Assembly (NCBI GenBank): GCA_036139795.1
Contig: JAYZYX010000336.1
Span: 1-25,800 of the forward strand
DNA length: 25,800 nucleotides
Origin: Donghicola sp036139795
GTDB taxonomy: Bacteria > Pseudomonadota > Alphaproteobacteria > Rhodobacterales > Rhodobacteraceae
Direction: 5' to 3'
Below are positions 8,054-15,872 of the stretch, in pieces; the first letter of the stretch is position 1; every line of letters begins with the position of its first letter. Made by a program: the position numbers and the translations under genes. Under the pieces are notes generated by a model. It saw nothing but the letters and a program-made list of their open reading frames with translations. It did no database searches and was not told where the DNA came from.

Positions 8054-9207
8054 TGGTTTCCACCCCTATCCGCGTCCTGATCATCGATGACTCGGCCATG
8101 TTCCGTCGCCTGCTGGCATTGGGCATCAAGAGCGATCCCGAATTCGAATTGGTTGGCGCTGCCGCGAATGCCGAACAGGCCCGCCAGTTTATCCGCATCC
8201 GTCGCCCTGACGTGATCTCGCTGGATCTTGAGATGCCCCAGATGGACGGTCTGACCTTCCTGAAGGAAGAGATCTCGAAAGACCCCATTCCGACGGTTGT
8301 TGTCTCGTCGACAACGGCCTCGGGTATCCGCGTCACCATCGATGCCTTGCAGGCCGGTGCTGTGGATGTGCTGCCCAAGCCGCGGATGACCGCTGGCGAT
8401 GACATGCTGACGGCCACCAGCCAGATCCGGATGCGCCTGAAGGCGGCCCGTGCGGCCCATGTGAACAAGGAACGGCCCCGTGCCGACCGTCGGCCGGCCG
8501 CCATGGCGACCGCAGCCGCCCCTGCACCGATGCCCCGCGCGGCGGTGCCGTCGGTCGCAAGCAACCCCGAATACGGGCGCTGGTTGTTCGCAATCGGTGC
8601 TTCGACGGGCGGTGTGCAGGCACTTGGCACGCTGATTGAACAGCTTCCTGCAGATGCGCCGGGCACAGTGATTGTCCAGCACATGCCCTCGGGCTTTACG
8701 AATGCGTTTGCGCGCCGTTTGAACGAGCAGTGTGCGATCGAAGTTCGTGAGGCGCAGCACGGTGATGTGATCAAGCAGGGGGTGGTTCTGTTGGCCCCCG
8801 GCGGCGACCGCCACATGGTGTTGCAGCCGATGCCTGGCGGGCACCGCGTGGTTCTGCACGAAGGCGCACCGGTTTGTTATTCGCGGCCTGCGGTCGATGT
8901 GTTGTTTGCCTCGGTTGCCAACTACGCGGCCCCCCGCGTGACGGCTGCGCTGCTGACCGGAATGGGCCGGGACGGCGCGCAAGGTCTGAACATGATCCGC
9001 CGTGTGGGCGGACGGACCTTTGCTCAGGACGAGGCCAGCTCGGTGGTGTTCGGTATGCCTGCGGCAGCCTGGGAAATAGGCGGGGCCGAGGGTTTGGTCC
9101 CCATCCATAAAATGGCGCAGACGATGCTGGATTCAGTCGGCATGCCCCCTGCGCCGATACCAGAAACAAACGTTTTTTCCACACCTCTCAGGAAAGGAAC
9201 CTACTAA
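8053..9207 (+). CDS. cheB: Chemoreceptor methylesterase/deamidase CheB
   Basis: The 384-residue protein has an N-terminal receiver domain (IDDSAMFRRLL, phospho-acceptor Asp58 in SLDLEMPQMDG, Lys in LPKP) and a C-terminal methylesterase domain. The catalytic triad is visible as Ser184 (GASTGGVQA), His210 (VQHMPSGF) and Asp307 (GMGRDGAQG). The linker (about residues 135-175) is Ala/Pro/Arg-rich. It removes methyl groups from receptors when phosphorylated by the CheA pair, opposing CheR. The start overlaps the cheR stop and the end overlaps the cheW start, both as TAATG. Confidence 0.96.
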   Translation: MVSTPIRVLIIDDSAMFRRLLALGIKSDPEFELVGAAANAEQARQFIRIRRPDVISLDLEMPQMDGLTFLKEEISKDPIPTVVVSSTTASGIRVTIDALQAGAVDVLPKPRMTAGDDMLTATSQIRMRLKAARAAHVNKERPRADRRPAAMATAAAPAPMPRAAVPSVASNPEYGRWLFAIGASTGGVQALGTLIEQLPADAPGTVIVQHMPSGFTNAFARRLNEQCAIEVREAQHGDVIKQGVVLLAPGGDRHMVLQPMPGGHRVVLHEGAPVCYSRPAVDVLFASVANYAAPRVTAALLTGMGRDGAQGLNMIRRVGGRTFAQDEASSVVFGMPAAAWEIGGAEGLVPIHKMAQTMLDSVGMPPAPIPETNVFSTPLRKGTY

Positions 9208-9737
9208 TGGATCAACAGACCACACAACAGATCGCGGACGCCAAGCGCGCTGCCGAAGAAGGCGGCGTTGCGGGTGCGGACAGCATCGACAGCATGTACC
9301 TGACCTTTGCGGTCGGTTCTGAGGACTATGGCCTGACCATCGGCATGGTCACTGAGATCGTCGGCATGCAGCGCATCATGGTCGTTCCCGATGTCCCCGA
9401 TTACATCAAGGGCGTGATCAACCTGCGTGGCAAGGTGATCCCGCTGATGGACGTGCGCCTGCGCTTTAACATGGCCGAGCGTCCCTATGACGACCGCACC
9501 GTTGTTATCGTGCTTGAGGTCAACGATGCCCCCATGGGCCTGATCGTCGACCGTGTTCGCGAAGTGATCGACATCCCCGATGCCAACATCGACAGCGCCC
9601 ACAACTTTGGCGGCGCGGACAGCCGCAGCGTTGTCAGTGGCCTTGGTCGCATCGAAGAGCGCGTGGTCATCCTGCTGGATGTACCGGTTCTCGTGTCCGA
9701 CATGGACGTGATCGCGCCTCAGGCGGTCCGGAACTAA
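9207..9737 (+). CDS. cheW: Chemotaxis adaptor CheW
   Basis: The 176-residue protein is a single CheW domain with a roughly 25-residue N-terminal extension. YLTFAVGSEDYGLTIGMVTEI, VPDVPDYIKGVINLRGKVIPLMDVRLRF and PMGLIVDRVREVIDIP are the hallmark strands, including the NLRGxxxPxxD receptor/CheA contact. It couples receptors to the CheA P5 domains. Its place between cheB and the soluble receptor suggests that it serves the cytoplasmic cluster. It is translationally coupled to cheB by TAATG. Confidence 0.96.
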   Translation: MDQQTTQQIADAKRAAEEGGVAGADSIDSMYLTFAVGSEDYGLTIGMVTEIVGMQRIMVVPDVPDYIKGVINLRGKVIPLMDVRLRFNMAERPYDDRTVVIVLEVNDAPMGLIVDRVREVIDIPDANIDSAHNFGGADSRSVVSGLGRIEERVVILLDVPVLVSDMDVIAPQAVRN

Positions 9738-9740
9738 CCC

Positions 9741-9926
9741 ATGACGCGCCCGGACACATATCTGCGTCGCGCAGGCCGGATCGCCCTTCTGGGGATGATC
9801 TCTGCGCTGACGGCGATGAGAGAGGCTTTGCCTGAACCAGCGCCTGTGCGCGCGGTGTGTCGTCCGGTCCCGAAACGCACAGACGACCTACTTAAGCCGC
9901 TTTGCGCCAAGGGAGGACGACGATGA
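9741..9926 (+). CDS. Possible 61-residue protein between cheW and the receptor gene
   Basis: This frame starts 4 bases after cheW and its stop overlaps the receptor ATG as ATGA (9923-9926), the same coupling seen across the operon, which is the main reason to list it. The product is basic, with one short hydrophobic stretch (IALLGMISALTAM, about residues 13-25) and no family I recognise. The ribosome site is weak (CGGA). Otherwise the 185 bases between cheW and the receptor are unexplained. It could equally be a spurious frame or a decayed gene. Confidence 0.4.
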   Translation: MTRPDTYLRRAGRIALLGMISALTAMREALPEPAPVRAVCRPVPKRTDDLLKPLCAKGGRR

Positions 9927-11824
9927 CAGAAGAGACCCCAAAGCCAGCTGCGAGACCTCGCAGACAACCCCGAAAGCCCAAGACCGCACCTGCCCCCCAA
10001 GCCAGCGGTGAAAACGAAGTTTCAGTTCCCGGTATCGAAGACACCGGCGTTACCAAAAGGACCGAAGAGATGACCAACATGCAAGCTGCCACCCCTCAGA
10101 TGCCGGAATGGCAAATGCTGGTGGAAACCGGCGCGCTCGACATTATGAAGACGGCGGTTGTGATCACTGACGAAGACCACAACGTGGTTTATGCGAACGA
10201 CGCCTGCGTCGGAGCGCTGACAAAGTACGAAAGCGTTATCGCTTCGTCGGTTCCCGGTTTCAGTGCAGCGAATTTCGTCGGTGGCAGCATCGATGATTTC
10301 CACGCCAATCCGTCGCACCAGCGCAAGACGATCGCCAAGATGAAATCGACGATGGTCATCCCTGTGCGCATGGAAGGCATGTCGCTGGATCTAAGCCTGA
10401 CGCCCTTCTTCGATGGAGCGGGCAAGTTCACCCACGCGGTGGGCGAATTGCAGGATGTGACCAACGCGGTGGCCCGCGAGGAACAGTTCCGCATCTTCAT
10501 CAACGAGATGAACAACATGGCTATGGCCCATGAGGCTGGCGACATCGATGTAGAGATTGACCACACCAAACTCAGCATCGGTCCGCTTCAGGATGCCTGC
10601 ATGATGGTCAACGAAATGGTGAAAGCGCATATCGAGACCAAGAAGATGGTTCTTGAGGTGTTCAACCAGTTCGCACAGGGCAACTTTGACGCCGATATCC
10701 CGCGTCTGCCCCGCAAGAAGGTATTCCTGAACGAAATCGTTGACCGTTCGCGTGAAAACTTCCGCGCTCTGACCGATGAGGTCAGCAAGATGTCGGATGC
10801 GATCGTGACCGGTGATCTGGACGTGAAGATCGACACCAAACAGTTCGGTGGCGAATACCGCCGCATCGTCGAGAACTTTGATCGTGCGCTGGAAAGCCTG
10901 AACAGCATCTTCAGCATGTTCAACGAGCAGGTCGAGCAGGTCTCGTCCACCTCGGGTCAGATGAACGACGCCTCGCAGAAGCTGGCCACCAACAGCCAGA
11001 TTGCTTCCAGCTCGGTAGATGAGGTTTCGGCCTCGGTCGAGGAAACCGATGCGCAGGTCCGTGCCAACGCGGCCAGCGCGCAGGATGCCTCGAAGCTGGT
11101 ACAGGCGGCGGCGCAGGTTGCCGATATGGGCAACCAGAAGATCACCCAGATGGTCGAAGCGATGGAAGGCATCAGCACCTCTTCGCAAGACATCGCAAAG
11201 ATCATCAAGGTCATCGACGAGATCGCCTTCCAGACCAACCTGCTGGCGCTGAACGCCGCTGTGGAAGCGGCCCGCGCAGGTCAGCATGGCCGCGGCTTCG
11301 CGGTGGTTGCCCAGGAAGTTCGCAACCTTGCAGGCCGCTCGGCCAAAGCAGCGCGCGAAACCTCGGATCTGATCGAAAGCTCGGCAAGCCGCGTAACCTC
11401 GGGTGTGCGGATCGCAAGCGAAACCAGCGAGGCCTTCAGCCAGATCGCCGGTGACATCCAGAAGGTCCGTGACATCGTATCTGAGATTGACCGTGCATCG
11501 GGCGAACAGTCCCGCGGTGTGGCCCAGATCAACGACGCTATCGGTGAGATCGCAAAAGCCGCGCTGGCCACCAGCCAGCAGGCAGAAGAACTGGCCGCGA
11601 CTTCGGCACAGATGACCTCTGCGACGACCCAGATGCGCAACGAAATCGGCCGCTTCAAGCTGCGCGCCAGCGCCGCTGCAATGAACGGCATGCCCGATCT
11701 GACCAACCTCTCGCCCGAGATGCTGGCCCAGATCAACAAGATGATGGCTGGCAAAGCGCCCGCCACCGCCGGTGCAGGTCGCGGAAATTCCGACCGCGAC
11801 GAACGTGGCTTCGGCAACTTCTAA
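9923..11824 (+). CDS. Soluble (cytoplasmic) chemoreceptor with PAS and HAMP-like repeats
   Basis: The 633-residue protein has no membrane segment, so it is a cytoplasmic methyl-accepting chemotaxis protein. Order: a basic, Pro-rich tail (residues 1-35), a PAS-like sensor (about 55-165; ALDIMKTAVVITDEDHNVVYAN), three HAMP-like units marked by GDIDVEID, GNFDADIP and GDLDVKID, then the signalling hairpin with the conserved tip IAFQTNLLALNAAVEAARAG and HGRGFAVVAQEVRNLA. It ends in GFGNF. I chose ATG 9923, with GGGAGG upstream, over an earlier TTG. It matches the role of the R. sphaeroides soluble receptor TlpT, which sits between cheW and cheY6 in cheOp3 as I recall. It should nucleate the cytoplasmic cluster with CheW and the two CheA proteins. 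Confidence 0.9.
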   Translation: MTEETPKPAARPRRQPRKPKTAPAPQASGENEVSVPGIEDTGVTKRTEEMTNMQAATPQMPEWQMLVETGALDIMKTAVVITDEDHNVVYANDACVGALTKYESVIASSVPGFSAANFVGGSIDDFHANPSHQRKTIAKMKSTMVIPVRMEGMSLDLSLTPFFDGAGKFTHAVGELQDVTNAVAREEQFRIFINEMNNMAMAHEAGDIDVEIDHTKLSIGPLQDACMMVNEMVKAHIETKKMVLEVFNQFAQGNFDADIPRLPRKKVFLNEIVDRSRENFRALTDEVSKMSDAIVTGDLDVKIDTKQFGGEYRRIVENFDRALESLNSIFSMFNEQVEQVSSTSGQMNDASQKLATNSQIASSSVDEVSASVEETDAQVRANAASAQDASKLVQAAAQVADMGNQKITQMVEAMEGISTSSQDIAKIIKVIDEIAFQTNLLALNAAVEAARAGQHGRGFAVVAQEVRNLAGRSAKAARETSDLIESSASRVTSGVRIASETSEAFSQIAGDIQKVRDIVSEIDRASGEQSRGVAQINDAIGEIAKAALATSQQAEELAATSAQMTSATTQMRNEIGRFKLRASAAAMNGMPDLTNLSPEMLAQINKMMAGKAPATAGAGRGNSDRDERGFGNF

Positions 11825-11831
11825 GAAAAGC

Positions 11832-11859
11832 GCCGCCGCGCTGGATCAGACGCGGCGGC
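11832..11859 (+). other. Strong RNA hairpin between receptor and cheY
   Basis: GCCGCCGCG and CGCGGCGGC form a perfect 9-pair, all G-C stem around a 10-base loop. No T run follows, so it is not a standard terminator. It lies 8 bases after the receptor stop and 25 bases before the cheY start, and could protect upstream RNA or cause partial pausing and so set the ratio of receptor to CheY. Confidence 0.6.
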
Positions 11860-11884
11860 ACCTTAAACCTGGAGAGAACATAAA

Positions 11885-12292
11885 ATGGCATACAAGGTAA
11901 TGATCGTAGACGACGCCGCAATGATGCGCCTCTACATCTCGAGCTTCCTTAAAACACTGCCTGATTTCAAAATGGTGGCACAGGCCGCAAACGGGCAGGA
12001 CGCACTGGATAAACTTGCCGATCTGGAAGATCTGGACCTGATCCTGCTGGACATCGAAATGCCGGTGATGGACGGGCTGGAATTCCTGCGCCACGCCAAG
12101 CTGAAGACCCGCGCCAAAATCTGCATGCTGTCCTCGGTGACCGTATCGGGTTCGCCTCTGGCTGCGAAGGCCCGCGAACTGGGCGCAGACGGCGTTGTCA
12201 CCAAACCCTCGGGCACTGTGTCCCACGACCTGGAAGAACGCGTTGGCGACGAGCTGCGCCGCGTGATGCGCTCGCTGGTGGAAGCGGCCTAA
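11885..12292 (+). CDS. cheY: Chemotaxis response regulator CheY (CheY6-like)
   Basis: The 135-residue single receiver domain has the acidic pair Asp9/Asp10 (MIVDDAAMM), phospho-acceptor Asp56 (LLDIEMPVMDG), switch Ser at LSSVTVSG (about 83-84) and Lys107 (VTKPSG). CheY binds FliM at the switch to stop or reverse the motor. The segment SSVTVSGSPLAAKARELGADGVVTKPSG resembles CheB receivers more than the classical enterobacterial CheY. It is followed by the giant CheA gene, as cheY6 is by cheA3 in R. sphaeroides; that CheA dephosphorylates CheY6 in that species. GGAGAG provides the ribosome site. Confidence 0.93.
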   Translation: MAYKVMIVDDAAMMRLYISSFLKTLPDFKMVAQAANGQDALDKLADLEDLDLILLDIEMPVMDGLEFLRHAKLKTRAKICMLSSVTVSGSPLAAKARELGADGVVTKPSGTVSHDLEERVGDELRRVMRSLVEAA

Positions 12293-12352
12293 CGCCGCTT
12301 TCCCTGACCCGCTCACCTCTTTCCTTTCACCCGTTGCATCAAGGAAGCGACC

Positions 12353-15300
12353 ATGAACGACGAAATGGATGAAATCTGGGAACTCTACGCCGACGACGGG
12401 GCGCAGGCTCTTGATGCCATGGAAGAGGCCCTTGAAGCGCTGGAAGAAAGCCTGGACGGAGACATCTCTCCGCACATCGGCGCTCTGTTCCGTGCTGTGC
12501 ATACCTTCAAGGGAAATTCCCGCGTCTTGGGTCTGGCGGTCGTAGAAAGCCGCGCCCACGTGGCCGAGGATCTTATCGGGCTGGTTCGTGACCAGGGCGT
12601 TCCGATGAACGAAGAGATCCTCGAGATGCTGGTTCTGACCGGCGATACGCTTCGGGGAATGCTGGATCATACGGCTGCACACCGTTCCGACGTTGAACCC
12701 GGCCCTTCCGAGAAACTGCATGAAGATCTCAAAAAGATGGTTGCAAAATATTCGGGCGAGGGTGGCGCCGAAGATGACACACCCGCAGAAGTTGCCGCTG
12801 AATCCTCGGATTCGGGTCTTGATGCACTAAGCCAGTTGGACGAGCTAGACGACGACGATAGTGCGCCGTCGGCTGGCGATGACATGGGCGCACTGTTCTC
12901 GGCATTTGATGACATGGACGACGATGGCTCGTTCGGGGATGCGGATGCGATCTTCGGTGACGAAGAAGACGAGGCCGCCCCTGCCGAAGCTGCTGCGCCC
13001 GAGCCCGCGCCGGAACCCGAACCGGCCCCCGCTGCCGAGGCCGCGCCCGAACCTGCACCGGAACCGGAAGCTGCGCCCGCCGAGGCTGCACCGGCTGCCG
13101 AAGCGCCCGCCGCGCCCGAGGACGATCAGCCTTCGGAAGCCGCCAAGCGCCTGCTGGACGACGCGGTTTACCACAAGATTTACACGGACATGGTCGCCGA
13201 GACCCTGACCGCGCTGGAAGCTGCCGACGATCTGGACGCTGCCGCCGCCAAGAAGGCCAGCGGTCTGTCCTACGCCGCCAAGCAGCTGGGTCTGGACGAA
13301 TGGACCACGCTTTTGGACAAGGCCAAGGACGCGGAAGGCGACACCAAGGCGCTGCTGTCCGAGATCATCGACGGCATCAAAGCCCTGCGCTATCGCGATC
13401 TGGGTGTTGGCGAGCCTCCTGCAAGTGCGGCCCCCGCGCCTGTGGCGGCCCCTGAACCTGCCCCCGAGGCCGCGCCCGCGACAGCCCCCGAGGCTGCTGC
13501 ACCTGCCCCCGCGGCAGAGCCTGCACCCGCACCCGCACCGGCCCCTGCGGCCCCTGCGGCGGCTCCGGCCCCTGCTGCTGCGTCCGCTCCGGCGGCTGCG
13601 GGCAAGTCCGACATTAAGCTGGACCCCAATACTGCTGTGCTGATCCAGCTGTCGGACCTGTTCAAGCGGGTGTCCGAGATGGGCCTGCGCTTTGCCAACG
13701 ACACGAAACCTTCGGGCAAGGAACTGTCCGATCTTTCGAAAGAGATCGTGGCGATTGTCGAAAAGCAGGGCTACGTCCGCGTCACTGCGGCGGCTGAACT
13801 GCTGGCCAAAGCCAACACCATCGAGGGTTTCCGCAGCGCCGAGCTGAGCTTTTACGAAGAGCTGGCCGCTGTTGAGGCGGTCCTGCCCAAGAACTCGATT
13901 CCTGATGATCTGCTGACGCCGACCCGCCTGCTGCGGGTTTGGGGCTCGGACAATATCTTTGACACGCTGACCCAACTGCGTCAGGGCCTTGAGGCCAACA
14001 ATGGCGCTGGCGAGACCTGGTTTGCCAGCTTTGAAGGCCTGATGCGTCGTGCCTTCCACGCCTGTAACTTCTACGGGATGGAAACCGCAGCGCAGCTGAC
14101 CATGGCGCTGATCGACCTGTTCGCCCGCGTCCGTGTGGACGGGGCAAAGCCCGACATCATCCTGATCCAGATTGCCCGCGGCTTTGTGGATACGATGGAA
14201 CTGGTCTTCGACACGCTGGATCAGGGCGACGAGCCCGACACCAGCAAGATCGAAAAGCTGTTCGAAGAGGCCTCGACCGTCTGCTTCCTTGCCTCGGGCA
14301 TGGTGACGGCGAAATCGATCGAGGAACGTCTGGGTCTGCCGAAGGAATTCCACCGCGTTCTGTCGCCCGAAAGCGTGAAGAAAGCGCAGTCGGCGATCGA
14401 GCAGGAGATGAACTTCTTCGTCATCCGTTCGGACCTGAACGACGACGAACAGATTGCCCAGTACTTCCTGGACTGGATCTCCAGCCCGCAGGCCAAGATG
14501 ATCACCAACGTGACGGTCTTTAAAGACGACATCACGCTGTTTGACTTCCTTGTGGCCACTAGCTTGCCGTCGGACCACGTGAATGAAACGCTGGCCCAGA
14601 TCGATCCGTCGGGCGACAAGCTGTTTGTTCTACAAGAGCTGACGGTTAAGGATGCGCCTGCATCCGTTAGCGAAGGCGGCGATGCCGCGCTTGATTTCAA
14701 CGTGGTTATGGGCTCGGGCGGTGATGGCCTGAAGATGCTGGAAACCATTGGCGAGATCTCTTCGGGTCAGGCAATGGTGCAGGAAATGGTCCGTCAACTG
14801 GCCATGCGCGATCTGATTGCGGAACTGGAACAAGCGATCCAGCATTCGGACGCCCCGCCGTTGATGGCCCGTCACAAGACGATCCTGCGCGAAATCGTAC
14901 AGGAACACATCAACGAGCTTCAGCAACTGAGCGAAGCCGAGACCCAGTTGGGTTCTCAGTTGACCCAGTTGCAGGAAGAAAGCGTGGCCATGCGTTCGCG
15001 TCCCGCGACCGTGCTGCTGCGCCCGATGGCGTCTTTCGTGGAAACGCTTGCCCGCAAGTTCGGCAGCGATGCCCGCCTGTCTTCGTCGGGTGGTGAGGTC
15101 ACGCTGGACCAGACCATGATTTCGGATCTGCGTCTGATCCTGAAGGCTCTGGTGACCCAGCGTCTGAAGAACGAAAAACGCCCCGGCAAGTTCCACATCT
15201 CGGTCGCGAACGAGGATGATCGGATCTCGGTCGAACTTAGCGATAATGGCGGTGTTCTGGATAAGAACAAGGAATTCGCCGAGCTTGAGGAAGATGTCCT

Positions 15301-15778
15301 GCACAAGGGCGGCACGCTGAAATCGGTTGCCCTGCCTGATGGCGGCGTCCGGTTCCACATCAGCCTGCCGCTGCACATGATCGTGCTGGATGGCATGGTC
15401 GTTCGGGTCGGTGATGTACGCTATGTGCTGCCGATTGAATCGATCCAGCGCATCCATCAAGGCAAGGATCTGGTGCCGGTTGTCGCCGCTCGCGATATGT
15501 CGATGCTGCGTCTGGACGATGGTGACCTGGTCCGCATCCAGCCTCTGTCGAACGGTCACGCCAAGATCGGCGACAGCCCCGATGGTCTCTATGTGATCGT
15601 GCGCTATGGCGAAATCCGCCGCGCGATCCCCGTGGACGAACTGCTGGGCCAACAGTTGGTTCTGCTGCGTCCCCTGCGCGGTGTTCTGTCGAACATGCGT
15701 GACCTGTCGGGCATCGCGATCCTGACGGGCGGGGATGTGGGTATGGTGCTGTCTGTCAGCAGTTTTGCCAGCGCCTGA
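12353..15778 (+). CDS. cheA3: Giant CheA with His domain but degenerate kinase core (CheA3-like)
   Basis: The 1141-residue protein starts with a P1 His phosphotransfer domain (residues 1-105; acceptor His50 in AVHTFKGNSRVLG). Acid-, Ala- and Pro-rich linkers span about 130-260 and 358-415. Between and after them lie helical segments resembling Hpt folds: one around residues 265-345 without the His (AAAKKASGLSYAAKQLGL) and one around 535-620 (RRAFHACNFYGM, His569). Residues about 780-995 look like a decayed P3-P4 kinase core: the N box position reads LRLILKALVTQRL (926-938, no Asn) and the G1 position DNGGVL (964-969). A CheW-like P5 domain ends the protein (about 1000-1135). In R. sphaeroides, CheA3 receives phosphate from CheA4 and its central region is a CheY6-P phosphatase; the same role is likely here. 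Confidence 0.92.
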   Translation: MNDEMDEIWELYADDGAQALDAMEEALEALEESLDGDISPHIGALFRAVHTFKGNSRVLGLAVVESRAHVAEDLIGLVRDQGVPMNEEILEMLVLTGDTLRGMLDHTAAHRSDVEPGPSEKLHEDLKKMVAKYSGEGGAEDDTPAEVAAESSDSGLDALSQLDELDDDDSAPSAGDDMGALFSAFDDMDDDGSFGDADAIFGDEEDEAAPAEAAAPEPAPEPEPAPAAEAAPEPAPEPEAAPAEAAPAAEAPAAPEDDQPSEAAKRLLDDAVYHKIYTDMVAETLTALEAADDLDAAAAKKASGLSYAAKQLGLDEWTTLLDKAKDAEGDTKALLSEIIDGIKALRYRDLGVGEPPASAAPAPVAAPEPAPEAAPATAPEAAAPAPAAEPAPAPAPAPAAPAAAPAPAAASAPAAAGKSDIKLDPNTAVLIQLSDLFKRVSEMGLRFANDTKPSGKELSDLSKEIVAIVEKQGYVRVTAAAELLAKANTIEGFRSAELSFYEELAAVEAVLPKNSIPDDLLTPTRLLRVWGSDNIFDTLTQLRQGLEANNGAGETWFASFEGLMRRAFHACNFYGMETAAQLTMALIDLFARVRVDGAKPDIILIQIARGFVDTMELVFDTLDQGDEPDTSKIEKLFEEASTVCFLASGMVTAKSIEERLGLPKEFHRVLSPESVKKAQSAIEQEMNFFVIRSDLNDDEQIAQYFLDWISSPQAKMITNVTVFKDDITLFDFLVATSLPSDHVNETLAQIDPSGDKLFVLQELTVKDAPASVSEGGDAALDFNVVMGSGGDGLKMLETIGEISSGQAMVQEMVRQLAMRDLIAELEQAIQHSDAPPLMARHKTILREIVQEHINELQQLSEAETQLGSQLTQLQEESVAMRSRPATVLLRPMASFVETLARKFGSDARLSSSGGEVTLDQTMISDLRLILKALVTQRLKNEKRPGKFHISVANEDDRISVELSDNGGVLDKNKEFAELEEDVLHKGGTLKSVALPDGGVRFHISLPLHMIVLDGMVVRVGDVRYVLPIESIQRIHQGKDLVPVVAARDMSMLRLDDGDLVRIQPLSNGHAKIGDSPDGLYVIVRYGEIRRAIPVDELLGQQLVLLRPLRGVLSNMRDLSGIAILTGGDVGMVLSVSSFASA

Positions 15779-15806
15779 GCGAAATATCTTCGGTATGTAT
15801 CCAATG

Positions 15807-15832
15807 AATCGCGCCTTGGGGCGCGATTTTTT
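15807..15832 (+). terminator. Rho-independent terminator of the chemotaxis operon
   Basis: AATCGCGCC (15807-15815), loop TTGG, GGCGCGATT (15820-15828), then a run of T to 15832. A 9-pair stem followed by six T residues, 29 bases after the cheA3 stop, is a textbook intrinsic terminator. Confidence 0.93.
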
Positions 15833-15872
15833 ATTTAAAAATAAAGACTTAGTTTTTCGGGCAAGTGCATTT

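Noticed and set aside
9902..9922. Earlier TTG start for the soluble receptor
   Set aside because: It has no ribosome site at proper spacing, whereas ATG 9923 follows GGGAGG and overlaps the upstream stop as ATGA.
12990..13610. Repeated Ala/Pro/Glu codons that look like tandem repeats
   Set aside because: They are in-frame flexible linkers of the giant CheA, irregular in unit length, and not a CRISPR or mobile repeat.
12845..14578. 577-codon open frame on the minus strand
   Set aside because: It lies opposite the giant CheA gene, whose Ala/Pro/Glu-rich high-GC code opens antisense frames; the product is low-complexity Gly/Arg-rich, with no ribosome site or family.
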